Part shown: piece after piece, positions 44,101 through 53,578 of the stretch
Numbering within the stretch: the stretch's first letter is position 1
Layout of the letters: each line of letters begins with the position of its first letter
Assembly (NCBI GenBank): GCA_902761905.1
Contig: CACWMK010000002.1
Span: 62,001-126,000, forward strand
DNA length: 64,000 nt
Direction of reading: 5' to 3'
Source of the DNA: an uncultured Prevotellaceae bacterium
Lineage (GTDB): Bacteria > Bacteroidota > Bacteroidia > Bacteroidales > Bacteroidaceae
Position numbers and translations under genes: made by a program
Notes under the pieces: generated by a model
Seen by the model: only the letters and a program-made list of their open reading frames with translations
Told to the model about the DNA's origin: nothing
Databases searched by the model: none

Positions 44101-44404
44101 TACCATCGTCTTCTGTAAGAACACTATAGCCATTTAATCCATCGGCCTGTACAATGGCTCCGGCAACAGGCTTATGTGTGGCTGCATCTACTACACGACC
44201 ATGAACCGCACGTGTTTCATATTGCTTCTGCTTCTTGACGATAGTGCGCTTGCGTGCCGAATCATCCTCGTTGTTATCATCATCCTGCGCCGAAGCATAG
44301 AGTGGGATGGCAAGGAGTGACAAACTCAGCACCCCCCTAAATAATCTCTGAGAAAGGACAGACAGACTATCCGTCATTTTTCTTCCGTATATCTTGGTAA
44401 TCAT
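41108..44404 (-). CDS. SusC-family TonB-dependent transporter, divergent type
   Basis: 1098 residues. Signal peptide within MTDSLSVLSQRLFRGVLSLSLLAIPLYASAQ, so a start ten residues in is possible. An acidic/basic linker (DDDNNEDDSARKRTIVKKQKQ) precedes the carboxypeptidase-regulatory-like domain (VHGRVVDAATHKPVAGAIVQADG). The TonB-box region is unusual, without the common VVVxGYG motif. Plug motifs remain: GAPGVGSVMFIQGLNSLNVNAQPLVVVDGVIID, INPNDIEKVTVMRNGTALYGAKGANGVILIQT. Barrel ends FVAGVKFNL. Second SusC of the operon; its partner SusD follows at 41083. Confidence 0.93.
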   Translation of the reverse strand: MITKIYGRKMTDSLSVLSQRLFRGVLSLSLLAIPLYASAQDDDNNEDDSARKRTIVKKQKQYETRAVHGRVVDAATHKPVAGAIVQADGLNGYSVLTEDDGTYKLNIPVFTTALYVTSPDYNPVRQSLLKGEQQKESRMYPSTFNLEYQVETNVLNNFTANDFKYTNSVNIKEEVQKQLGAQVYTQQRNGAPGVGSVMFIQGLNSLNVNAQPLVVVDGVIIDQQYGRVLLHDGFYNDILSSINPNDIEKVTVMRNGTALYGAKGANGVILIQTRRNKSMATRITATLSAGVVTEPKYLSVMNAEQYRSYASELLKTTNSTIREFKFLNEDPNYYYYTQYHQNTDWKSLVYQTAMTQNYGINVEGGDAVANYNLSVGYVNQQSPLKYNSMDRLNIRFNTDIKLTDRFAVRFDASFANSTRNIRNDGAPESYDEGTPTSPAFLAYVKSPFLSPYSYGRGVLSSTHFDIEEESYLSEALANYSGYNWKLGNPAAINEYADAQNKNRFENSMLNLTVTPKYRFNENLTLSEHFSYNLVNTKEMYYIPINGTPSYYVSSIGGYRDNEVRSLASKQNSVMSDTRLDWQNRYDAHFVHIFGGARINWENYTMNSQLGYDTGNDKTPFMSSSLKNANDAGTNDNWNSLAWYAQAEYNYMNRYFLQANLTVEGSSRFGQDGGDLRLFKAAWGVFPGVQASWVMSNESWLAKVKGIDYLRLTAGYDVSGNDDIDYYAARSYFRSQQYLHAIAGLSFDGIGNTKIQWETTRRLNAGLETSLLGNRLALSFNVFKSWTSNLLTQQSLGFLSGLDKNWSNGGKLENTGFDVNATIKVLNLKDWQWQLGGSLGHYKNKITELADDVQYMDSKVYGATIRTQVGQVANAFYGYKSLGVFSTTEDAQNAGLYILADNGVDKNYFGAGDIHFADLDGDHQITEADRTIIGDPNPDFYGNIFTTVAWKRMKLDMRFNYSVGNDVYNYMRAQLESGSRFMNQSTALVRRWQVEGQQTDIPQITFQDPMGNSRFSDRWIEDGSYLRLKSVTLSYDLPLKSEYIQGMQFWIQANNVFTITKYLGSDPEFAMTGNVIGQGIDLGRLAQSRSFVAGVKFNL

Positions 44405-44438
44405 AATGCTTAATTATCAATTTTCATTTATCAATTAT

Positions 44439-46223
44439 TTACTCCTCATGAGGCTTCAGAATGATGCAGTCAATACGCATAGTACGTGTGTAGACGTTGT
44501 CTCTCTGCTGCTTACTTGTGACATAGGTTTCAACTTTCAGCGAAACCTGTGGTTCTTCCTCGTCAAGGCCATAGCTGGCTACAGGGAACTTGAAGTTTTC
44601 TGCCACCTTGATATAGTCCACATCGTCGGGATGGTTTGATGTGGCAGTATTGTTCAACAAGGGCACGCCCTCGGTTTTGCCTGTTTTTACAACGCTTCCG
44701 TCCTGAACGTGATGGTAAAGCGTGAACTTCAAATTGGTTGGCAGGCGCTGTATGTCGGTAGCGTTACTGTCGTTGGCTAGAGCGGGAGCGGTAACTACAT
44801 AGATGTCGTAGCCAATGTTAGAGAGCACATCCGTGATGTTGAATGTCACGCTATGATTCACTGTAGTGCGAGTTGGTTCAAACTCTACAAAACCATTGTT
44901 CGACACCTTATTATAAAAATCGTTGCCTGATTGTACATAGCGGTTGCGTGGTACAATGGTTTCAATCCATGTGGTATCTTTCGTTCCGTCAACATTGGTG
45001 TTAATCTTGTTCACCACCTTGCTAACCTCACGGATGCTACCTTGGCTTTCTGCCTCAATAATCTTAGTCTGGAAGAAGGTCTCGCGTTTGTCGATTTTCC
45101 AGTCTGAAACTTTCATAGCCGTGCCATTGCTGCAAGCCACATTGGTACTGCCGTTAAAAACACCATTGCTACTAAACGGACTGAAATACTGATAGTAATG
45201 CAGACTGTCGGCACCCCATGTACTCTTGCGGGCAATGTAGTATAGTACTGCATTGGTTGACAGAATTGAGTCCTGAATCATGGCATCTGTGTTAATAGTA
45301 CGACTGAAAGCCGTTCCTTTAACGATAGCCATGCGCGTGTTGGTATAGAATACAGAGTCACGCTTATCCACAGTGTTATCGTAATTGAAATAATTCTGGT
45401 ACTCATCTACCAGTTTGTTCCATACCTGATTTGTGGGCATGAGCATCCAGTAGGTGCTGTCTTCATTGTTCAGACGGGCATTGAGGAACTTACTGCCGAA
45501 GAGGTCGTTCTGCTGACGGAACACAGAGTCGAGGTAGACTGTGCGACCGTCTACTATGCCACCCTCTACACTTTTGTCGGCTTGGAACTCTTTGCGGTAG
45601 AAACGCTCGTTATAAAAGAATTGGTATAGACTGTCCAAATCGGCTTCGCGACGAATAAATTCAAATATGTTCGGGAAGAAATCTACCTGGCTGCCCACAG
45701 TGAATAGGACACCATTGCCGTAAAGTTGGTTTTTGCTAGTCAGTTCACTGTCACCAATTTTGTTGGAAGTGAGCAGCAGGTTCTTTCCGTTCATCATCAC
45801 GATGGAGTCGCTACTGGCACTTGACACTGAGTGATTGTACAGCGCTATATGGTTCTGCAGAAACTCCTTGATGGTGGTGTTGTCGTTGTCGTCAACCTTG
45901 CCCTTTTCTGCATTGTAAGCTGCTATTAGTAAGTCGGCATCTTCTTTTGAGAAACAATCGTTGGTTGGTGCAAAGACGGTAAACACCTGCGATGAGGCCA
46001 GTGCTTTGTCATATCCGCAAGCCTCGACAACGCTTCTGAAATTACTAAGCTGTGAGTCCTGCTGGATAGCCTGCCACAACGAGCCCTCCTTTACGCCTTG
46101 CGCAGCACCGTCATAGTGCTCGTCCCATGTATCTGTGCATGCGACAAACGCTAGGCTGAATGATAAATGACAAATGATAACAGATAAACCTATCAGATGT
46201 CTTCTCTTTATCTTGGTAATCAT
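44439..46223 (-). CDS. Fasciclin (FAS1)-domain lipoprotein, 594 residues
   Basis: Lipobox AFVACTDTWDEHYDG. Two FAS1-like domains are indicated by the motifs VFTVFAPTNDCFSKED (about residue 80) and YWMLMPTNQVWNKLV (about 260). Each follows a helical segment such as NFRSVVEACGYDKAL. The C-terminal third is beta-rich (GYDIYVVTAPALANDS, VSLKVETYVTSKQQRD) and may bind sugar. It lies between a SusC gene and another FAS1 gene, the place normally taken by surface glycan-binding proteins. FAS1 domains mediate adhesion elsewhere. A surface binding role is inferred. Confidence 0.8.
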   Translation of the reverse strand: MITKIKRRHLIGLSVIICHLSFSLAFVACTDTWDEHYDGAAQGVKEGSLWQAIQQDSQLSNFRSVVEACGYDKALASSQVFTVFAPTNDCFSKEDADLLIAAYNAEKGKVDDNDNTTIKEFLQNHIALYNHSVSSASSDSIVMMNGKNLLLTSNKIGDSELTSKNQLYGNGVLFTVGSQVDFFPNIFEFIRREADLDSLYQFFYNERFYRKEFQADKSVEGGIVDGRTVYLDSVFRQQNDLFGSKFLNARLNNEDSTYWMLMPTNQVWNKLVDEYQNYFNYDNTVDKRDSVFYTNTRMAIVKGTAFSRTINTDAMIQDSILSTNAVLYYIARKSTWGADSLHYYQYFSPFSSNGVFNGSTNVACSNGTAMKVSDWKIDKRETFFQTKIIEAESQGSIREVSKVVNKINTNVDGTKDTTWIETIVPRNRYVQSGNDFYNKVSNNGFVEFEPTRTTVNHSVTFNITDVLSNIGYDIYVVTAPALANDSNATDIQRLPTNLKFTLYHHVQDGSVVKTGKTEGVPLLNNTATSNHPDDVDYIKVAENFKFPVASYGLDEEEPQVSLKVETYVTSKQQRDNVYTRTMRIDCIILKPHEE

Positions 46224-46257
46224 AATCTTAATTTTACAATTTACAATTCTCTATTTA

Positions 46258-48360
46258 TTACAGATCATCCTCCATCTCGCCGTCGCCGTCGACGCCATAG
46301 ACGCTCTTAGGAACAAGCTCTAGATAGTCGAGCATGAACTCGTTGTTGTTACCCTGCTTACCGTCGCTGGCCACACGGAAACGTACGTAGTGGTCTTTTG
46401 TGCAGTCAATGTAGGTCTGGCACAATACGCGGCGATGGGTACGGTAGTTACCAACAAAGTAGCTCTTTGCCGATGTGCTGAAGTGGAATATAGATCTCGG
46501 TGCGCGGTAGGCTCCAAGGTTCTTTAGCACTTTCTGCTCAGCAGCCTTCTCCTCATCGGTCATATTGTCGTAGTCGTTAGGACCTTCGTCGAATATGAAG
46601 CGGTCGCCAAGGAAAGCTTCGTCGTTAAGGAACTGGGTCATGTCAAGAGGAATACCTTGTGGTATACCGTCGAAGTACACCTGTGCTACACCGCGGGTAG
46701 GTAATGCACAGAAGCCCAGTCTAACCTGCCATTCGCCACTGTGAGGTACAGGAGGTATACGGAACTCGAAGTCGTAATCGCCGAAGAGGTTCCATTCGTC
46801 ACCTTGCCACGACCAGAAATTGATGTGGGGGCGGCGCAGTACTACGTAACAGTTAGAGAATGTTACACCATCCAGATATCCCATTGGGAAGTAATAGTTT
46901 CGACCGTTCTTTGGTGTCGAAGCATCGTCGGGTACACCAGAGTTATCATCCTGTGTGGGGTCGCCTTCAAATCGCAGACCATTTGTCATAACCTCGGGGA
47001 ATACGCTTGAGAAGTCCAAGCGAATGCGCATGTCTTGTACAGAGTTCTGTACCTCATAGCTAAATGCTACCATGTCGTCGACATAGAAGAAGTGACCATT
47101 CAATGCATCGTGTACCACATTACCTTCGACAGTGGGGTCAATGTGCTGACCCTCTATCTGGAACTGGTTGTCATAGCGGCGGTTTATATATCGCTCACCT
47201 TTGGTGGCGTTGCCAAGCCATGATGTCACTGTAGCCTTCTCAATCTTAATCATCGTGTGAGGCAGCAGTGTATGGAACCATTCTATAGGATTAATAAGGG
47301 TCTCATCGAAGCCGAAGGCACCTTGTACAACACCAATGTTGACATCCATTGGAGTCAGGTCGGCTGTACCGGCGCAGTAGCGGGTCAGCACGTGATACTG
47401 CATAAAGCGCTTCAGTGGGTTGATGCTGTCTGTGAGGTTGTCAAAACTATGTCCCTCTTTGTTTACATCTTTTGGATATACAGGATCGTAAATTTCACAA
47501 GCCTTGTTATAGAGTGCTCTGAGGTCGCCCTTGGCAATGCCATACTTCGAACTCAGAACTTCGTCTGGTTCTACAAATACGGTGTATCCGTACTTTTTGC
47601 TATCGGGTACCCATGCCACCTCTTTCCAGAAGTCAGATGTATAATAGTATTTGGGGTACGACTTACTGTTGTAGCTCTCATCCTCTACTAGTGCCATCTG
47701 TTCGATTACACCTGTAGCCACCATTGCATCGTAGAATGTGGTGAATGGATGGTTTGCATTATCTGCATTATCGCGCAAAACGTCGGCAATGTAGCTGTTT
47801 GACTTTTCTATCACCATGTCAATGGGTTGCATGATACCATTCTCCACAGAGTCGTCGCGCAACTCGAATATGATATGCGCTGTACCTTCCAGGAATACTA
47901 CGGCATTGCTGTCATTATCGAATCCCTGCGAGGTTGCAAGATAACGTCCCAGCATGTTGGGAGTAATCAAGCGGTCCTGCGTCATCTCCATCGTGGTGTA
48001 CATGTTGTTTACCAAGTGGTTACGGGCAATGGTATCGCAGTCCTCGTCGGAGAGTTGTGAAACACTCGTCAGTCCGCGCTCACTCAGGTAGATGTTTACT
48101 GCGCTGTCTGATGGTACGAAACACGTATAGTGTCCGTATGTAGATAGCAGGTCCATCATGCCGGCACGTTTTACAATTTCCGTAAACTCACTGTATTGTG
48201 GACGGTTCTTTAGGAAATCGCTAGCCATCTCACCAGTAAAGGTGTAGAAGTTGGCGCTGTCTGGCTCGTCAGAACAGGATACCAGCGTCATGTTAAATGA
48301 TATATGACCAATGATAAACAGTAGTGCTATCAAAAGTCTTCTATATGCTTTGGTAATCAT
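46258..48360 (-). CDS. Fasciclin (FAS1)-domain lipoprotein, 700 residues
   Basis: Lipobox TLVSCSDEPDSANFY. FAS1-like motifs HYTCFVPSDSAVNIYL (about residue 80) and YTVFVEPDEVLSSKYG (about 260), with helical YSEFTEIVKRAGMMDLL before the first. Residues about 445-700 form a beta-sandwich-like region rich in Trp/Phe (HINFWSWQGDEWNLFGDYDFEFRIPP; EFMLDYLELVPKSVYG). It shares its start context and signal peptide pattern (MITK..RR...) with the next FAS1 gene, suggesting gene duplication. Likely surface glycan-binding or scaffold protein. Confidence 0.8.
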   Translation of the reverse strand: MITKAYRRLLIALLFIIGHISFNMTLVSCSDEPDSANFYTFTGEMASDFLKNRPQYSEFTEIVKRAGMMDLLSTYGHYTCFVPSDSAVNIYLSERGLTSVSQLSDEDCDTIARNHLVNNMYTTMEMTQDRLITPNMLGRYLATSQGFDNDSNAVVFLEGTAHIIFELRDDSVENGIMQPIDMVIEKSNSYIADVLRDNADNANHPFTTFYDAMVATGVIEQMALVEDESYNSKSYPKYYYTSDFWKEVAWVPDSKKYGYTVFVEPDEVLSSKYGIAKGDLRALYNKACEIYDPVYPKDVNKEGHSFDNLTDSINPLKRFMQYHVLTRYCAGTADLTPMDVNIGVVQGAFGFDETLINPIEWFHTLLPHTMIKIEKATVTSWLGNATKGERYINRRYDNQFQIEGQHIDPTVEGNVVHDALNGHFFYVDDMVAFSYEVQNSVQDMRIRLDFSSVFPEVMTNGLRFEGDPTQDDNSGVPDDASTPKNGRNYYFPMGYLDGVTFSNCYVVLRRPHINFWSWQGDEWNLFGDYDFEFRIPPVPHSGEWQVRLGFCALPTRGVAQVYFDGIPQGIPLDMTQFLNDEAFLGDRFIFDEGPNDYDNMTDEEKAAEQKVLKNLGAYRAPRSIFHFSTSAKSYFVGNYRTHRRVLCQTYIDCTKDHYVRFRVASDGKQGNNNEFMLDYLELVPKSVYGVDGDGEMEDDL

Positions 48361-48397
48361 AATTATCAGTTTTCAATTATTAATTATCAATTCTTTG

Positions 48398-50218
48398 TTA
48401 GTTTGTCTTCTGGTAGTTATTGTCCTCACCACTACTGAAGGCGGGATTCTGTACCAGATTTTTGTTGACCTTGATTTCATCGTTGTTGTATGGCCAGTAT
48501 ATGGCGTCCATCTTGGTCAGTTTGTTCTGGATGAGCGATCCGCCAGAGGTAACCTTGCGCAATGCGGCATTTACCAGTGTCTGTGTATTGCCATCACGCT
48601 GTGAGCGACGTACCAAGTCGTACCAGCGCTTACCTTCGAACATCAGTTCACGCTGACGTTCCTGCAGTACAAGCTCCTCCATCTGAGCTTTCGTTGAGTA
48701 GTCGGTAGCTACCAACGTATCCTGCAGAGTGGCCTGACATACAGCGCGCTTGTTGATAGCATTTACCAAACTGAATGCCTGAGCCAGAATAGGTGTATTA
48801 TAAGCTATCGTCTCATTATCGCTGCCTTCGCGCATGGTCTGTGTCAGAGCCTCTGCCTTGAGTAGCATGATGTCAGTCAAACGATAGATAACCCAGTTGG
48901 AACCATTGTTGCCGTCGCTGTATATATTGACGTATGAAATAGTTGAGGGAGAACTGGAAGTACCGGCAGCACTGATTTGTACACTACTTGTGGTGTATTT
49001 ATTGATGCTCTTGAATGATTTGTTACAATTTTCGTACATTCGTGCATCGATGCTCTTGTTCTTATCTGCAAAGATGGTACGACCGCTTTCCTTGGCAATA
49101 TCATCGAGCAGGTAGTCTGACGGAGCCAGATATCCACGAGCTACGCTAGCGTTGCCATAGAACGTGTTGATAGCCGAGTTCGCAGGCATGCTGTTGCCTG
49201 TTGGGTCGTCTTTGAAAACCAATTGGAATATTATTTCCTGGCGGGCCTGTGCACGTTCTGATTCCACATCATGGCCAAAGAGTGTGGAGTATGCATTACC
49301 GTAAACACCGCTCATGATGACCTCGCTGACAAGTGGGTAGCCGTTGTAACGTTCAAAGGCGGTGGTGCTGGAACCAGTGGTACCGCTGTAATACCCCAGA
49401 CTTCCACCCTGTGCGATAATATTCTCAGCAATGGTCTTCTTTGAATTAATTACAAGATCGGCGTAATAGATACATTTCTGATAGTCTTTCTTCCACAGAT
49501 ACATCTCGCAGAGCATAGCATGTATGGCATCTTGTGTGATGCGGCCTGTCTGATAGAGTGGTGTGGTAGTAGGATAGTACTTTACAGCCTGATCCTTGAC
49601 GCGTTCCAAGTCGTTGATGAGCGAGTCGAGAACAACGTCGAACTTTGTGGCCGGCAGGTCGAACTTCTGGTCGTCGTCGGTGAAAGCCTCAGTGGAGTAG
49701 GGAACATCGCGGAATGTGCGTATCAGATAGAAGTAGCACAGCGAACGCAGGGCTACCATCTCTGCAATGTTAGCTTGTAGCTCACTCTCTGTGTAACTTG
49801 GGTCATTGGCAGCCACTTGAGGAGCATACTTTATCACCGTGTTACATCTGTTGATAATGTTGTAGAAGCCATCCCATGATGTATAGCCGTTGGTGGCCAT
49901 AATGTTCTCGTTGAGCACGTTTAGCAGATTAGCATCGTTGGTGCTGTTCAGTCCGGCACCGATGTTCTCGCTGCGAGCCTCGCCCCAAATAATCATACGA
50001 CGTATCATAGCATCGCTCTGCATGCCTGAGTAGCAGCCAGCAATGATGTCGTTGACGTCGGCCTTCTCATTCCAGAAATTCTCTAGTACAATTTCGTTCA
50101 GTGGCTCTATCTCCAAGAAGTCAGAGCATGAAGTCATGAAAGGCAAAAGGGCAAAAAGGTAAAATGGTAAAAAGCCTTTCGCCATTTTCCTTACCTTATA
50201 TGATATTATTGCATTCAT
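48398..50218 (-). CDS. SusD/RagB-family lipoprotein, first pair of the operon
   Basis: 606 residues, lipobox FMTSCSDFLEIEPL. SusD features: MVALRSLCYFYLIRTFRDVPYST, IHAMLCEMYLWKKDYQKCIYYADLVINS, YRLTDIMLLKAEALTQ, LVLQERQRELMFEGKRWYDLVRRSQ, YWPYNNDEIKVNKNLVQNPAF. Signal-peptide codons hold four 8-nt units (50142-50173). Its SusC partner, 39 bp upstream, is frameshifted, so this SusD may lack a working barrel unless the shift is a sequence error. Confidence 0.93.
   Translation of the reverse strand: MNAIISYKVRKMAKGFLPFYLFALLPFMTSCSDFLEIEPLNEIVLENFWNEKADVNDIIAGCYSGMQSDAMIRRMIIWGEARSENIGAGLNSTNDANLLNVLNENIMATNGYTSWDGFYNIINRCNTVIKYAPQVAANDPSYTESELQANIAEMVALRSLCYFYLIRTFRDVPYSTEAFTDDDQKFDLPATKFDVVLDSLINDLERVKDQAVKYYPTTTPLYQTGRITQDAIHAMLCEMYLWKKDYQKCIYYADLVINSKKTIAENIIAQGGSLGYYSGTTGSSTTAFERYNGYPLVSEVIMSGVYGNAYSTLFGHDVESERAQARQEIIFQLVFKDDPTGNSMPANSAINTFYGNASVARGYLAPSDYLLDDIAKESGRTIFADKNKSIDARMYENCNKSFKSINKYTTSSVQISAAGTSSSPSTISYVNIYSDGNNGSNWVIYRLTDIMLLKAEALTQTMREGSDNETIAYNTPILAQAFSLVNAINKRAVCQATLQDTLVATDYSTKAQMEELVLQERQRELMFEGKRWYDLVRRSQRDGNTQTLVNAALRKVTSGGSLIQNKLTKMDAIYWPYNNDEIKVNKNLVQNPAFSSGEDNNYQKTN
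50142..50173. repeat. Four tandem octamers GG[CT]AAAA[AGT] in SusD signal-peptide codons
   Basis: GGCAAAAG, GGCAAAAA, GGTAAAAT and GGTAAAAA lie end to end, matching the array at 41007-41038 in period and position within the gene. Confidence 0.8.
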
Positions 50219-50257
50219 ATCTTTAATACTTTATTATTATTTTATTTTCTACCTTTC

Positions 50258-53200
50258 TTAGAATTCTACCGTAATGCCAAGTGTATAAGAGCGTGAGCGA
50301 GGTGTCTGCGCCCAGTCAATAGCGGGGTCATAGCCGCTTGCTGAGATGTCGGGGTCAACACCTGAGTATTTCGTGATAACGAAGGGGTTGTTCGCGCTGG
50401 CATAAAGTGATGCACGCGACAGTCCAATCCATTTCAAGTATTTACTCTTGATAGTGTACGAAAGCTGTGCATAGCTCATACGCAGGTAGCTGCCGTCCTC
50501 TACAAAACGATCGCTCACCAGTGTGTTATAACTAGATGTAGAACCGTACATGGCACGTGGGATGGTTGTAATGTCACCCTCTTTGCGCCAACGGTAGTTC
50601 ACTGCCTGGCTTTGGTTATTGTTGCCAGTCATGGCTTCGGCATTCAAGCGGGCCATGTTCAGAATCTTATTGCCATAACGGTAGTTGAACTGCGTGGTCA
50701 ATCGCCAGTCACCATAGTAGAAGGTGAAACCGAAACCACCAGTAAGTTTAGGCAGAGAAGAACCAAGATATACAATATCGAGGGCATTAATCTGGCCGTC
50801 GTGATTCACGTCTTCGTACATGGCGTCACCACCGTTAAAACGATAGTTCTTTCCAGTTCCGTCGTTGGTGTAGTTGTATATCATACGAACTGGGTTACCT
50901 TGTGCATCAGTGATAAGTTTACCTTCTTCATTAAGGGCAACAGGAGCAGTCTTACCCGATTCAAGGAACTCTTGTCTCTCACTATCGCTCATATTATTGA
51001 AAGTAGAGTAGTTATACTGATATACACCCTTGTAGCGGAAACCATAGATTGCACCCAATGGGTTGTTTAGTTGTACGCGGCGCAGCCACTCGCCGTTACC
51101 ATAGCCAAATGTCGAGTTGAGGTTGTTCAGCACGTACTCGTCCATCTCTAGAATCTCATTGCGGTTGTTACCGAAGCTGGCGTTCATGTCGAACTTGAAT
51201 TTGCCTTTCTTTATAAGATCACGAGTGTTGATGTAGAACTCCCAACCTACGTTGCGCATCTTACCATTATTGTGATAAGGTACTGTGGTATATCCTGAGT
51301 TGGATGGGATACGGTAATTCTCAAGCAGCATGTCGGACGTTGTTGATGTGTAGGCCTCGATAGCCATTGTCAGTCGGTCATCGAAGAGCCCCAAGTCAAT
51401 ACCAAGGTTATAACTTGTTACCATCTGCCATTTCAGGTCTGTAAGTCGGATGTTGATAGGATACATAGCGCTCATGTCAATGTATCTTGATGCTACACCG
51501 TATTTAGAGGTGTACAGGTAGTCATGTCTTGGCTGGTTGCCTACGCGTCCCCAGCTGGGACGTATGGCAAGCATTGACAATGTTGGTTTAAGTTTCTCCA
51601 TCCAAGGCTCGTCGGTTACAATCCACTTCAGTGATGCAGATGGGAATAGTCCCCAACGATTACCTGGACCGAACTTGGTGGTTCCGTCAGCACGCAGTGT
51701 GAAGTCGGCAATGTAACGTCCTTTGTATGCATAGTGAGCCGAGAAGGTGTAGAACATAGAGCGCCACTGATTGTACCAGCTGCTCAAACCTGTAATTTTT
51801 CCACCGCCCTGTGTGCCCTGTAAGCCTGAAGCTGCTCCATTCTTATCTTCCGATTGTCCGGTAGATGATCCGCTGGTAAGCTCAAAACGAGCTAAAGCCA
51901 TAGCAGTGTGGTCTGGATTCTTAAATGCAGGAATAAGCGTAAGTGTCTGCTTCGTGTTGAACGACACGCTTTTTGACGAACCGTCATAGGTGGTATTCAC
52001 GCCTAAACCGTCGTCCCAGCTTACTGTTCGCAGTTCCTGTGGATAATAGCGGTTGTTGTACTCGTTAAAGATACTCATATATACCGAGCCACGCCAGTTC
52101 AGCTGCCAGTGATCCTCATCCATTCCCAAGAGGTTGTAGTTGATGATGAGTTCTGGTGTCATGTCATAGGTTGTCTGCTGGTTCTTGGCCAAGTTGGCAC
52201 TGGCCACGGGGTTGGGGTACTTCTTCTGGTCGCCGTTGAAAATGCCGGATCCGTTTTGCAGCATGGTATAGTATGCATTTGTGTTTGCACCTGTCAGTGG
52301 GTCTTGTTCGTAGATACTCATGTTTGGCATCTTCTTAAGAGCCAGTGCCAGTAGGCCTTCGCCATTACCCTTGAAACTTACCCAGTCGCTGGTGTTATAC
52401 ACCCAGTTCTTATCGTTCTTGGTATAAGTCAGCGCAAAGTTGGTACTTACTCGGATGCGTTCACTTACGTTATAGTCGAGAGCTACACGAGTAGAGAAAC
52501 GGTTCAGTTTCTGTTGGATAATAGTACCTGTCTCATGGTCGAAACCGCCACCGATACGGAATGTAGCCTTTTCGCCACCACCGCTAATAGTTATGTAGTG
52601 GTTCTGGCGTGTTCGTATTCTGAGAATGTTGGGTCGTAGTTGATTTCACTGATATTTGCAGAAGCCCCATCGTCTTGAGATGGGTTAAAGTATGCCTCTT
52701 TCAGCAACATTGTATAGTCATCACCATTCAGCATCTCATAACCTTTTGGTTGATAGGTATTTGTGAGTTTTAGCGAATAAGTGAGCTTCGGTGCACCTAC
52801 TGTACCACGCTTGGTGGTAAGTTCAATTACACCGTTACCGCCTTGTGAACCGTAGATGGCAGTGGCGGCTGCATCCTTCAGAACACGGATATCGGCAATA
52901 TCCTCTGGGTTGATATTCAGCAGTTCTGCAAACTTCTCGTTGTTGGCTGCTGCCATGTCGAAGTTGTCGAGACTTACTTCGCGGATATTACCATCGACAA
53001 CGATGAGTGGGTTGGAATTGGTCAGTGACGATAGCGACGAAGCTCCGCGTAGACGCATGGTTGAGCCTGAGCCCAGGTCACCACTGTTACCAATGATGTC
53101 CAATCCGGCAATACGACCTTGCATGGCTTCATCAATGGTGGTGAAAGCCATACCTTCAACATCCTTCATCGAGAATAACTGTGTGGCACTTGATACCTCG

Positions 53201-53574
53201 CGTTGCGCGATGGGTAGTCCGTTTCCAATCACGCGGCGCTTAGCTTTAATTGTCACCTCTTTCAGTGTGGTGGCCGATTCCAAATTTACATTATAGGTGG
53301 TCTTGTTGATGGGCATGGTAAGTGTCTTCATACCCACAAAGCTGAAGCGGATTCTATCCTTCTGGTTCTTCACTTTCATCGTGAAATTACCATTCAGGTC
53401 GGTGACTGTCGATTCTATGATACGTCCGTTACCATCGATCTCACACACCGTTGCACCCATCAGCGGACCCATCTCGTCGCTTATCGTTCCGCGTACCGAC
53501 GTGATGGTCTGTGCCTGAACTACTGTCGAAACTAACAGTGCCAGGACTATTATAATAGATTTCAGTGTTCTCAT
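50258..53574 (-). pseudogene. SusC-family transporter gene broken by a single frameshift
   Basis: The 5' part (53574-52591) encodes signal peptide, carboxypeptidase-regulatory-like domain (TSVRGTISDEMGPLMGATVCE), TonB-box region and plug (STMRLRGASSLSSLTNSNPLIVVDGN; GSQGGNGVIELTTKRG), then stops after SEYEHARTTT. Reading on in the -1 frame from about 52606 gives the expected continuation without a stop: RQNHYITISGGGEKATFRIGGGFDHETGTI, then NWVYNTSDWVSFKGNGEG, and the barrel ends YTLGITVEF at 50258. Repaired length would be about 1105 residues. The loss of one base around 52600-52608 explains everything. There is no slippery heptamer there, so a mutation or sequencing error is more likely than programmed frameshifting. 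Confidence 0.88.
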
Positions 53575-53578
53575 ACCT

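Noticed and set aside
52590-52610. Programmed -1 frameshift in susC
   Set aside because: No slippery heptamer of the X XXY YYZ type and no evident downstream pseudoknot. A one-base loss is simpler.
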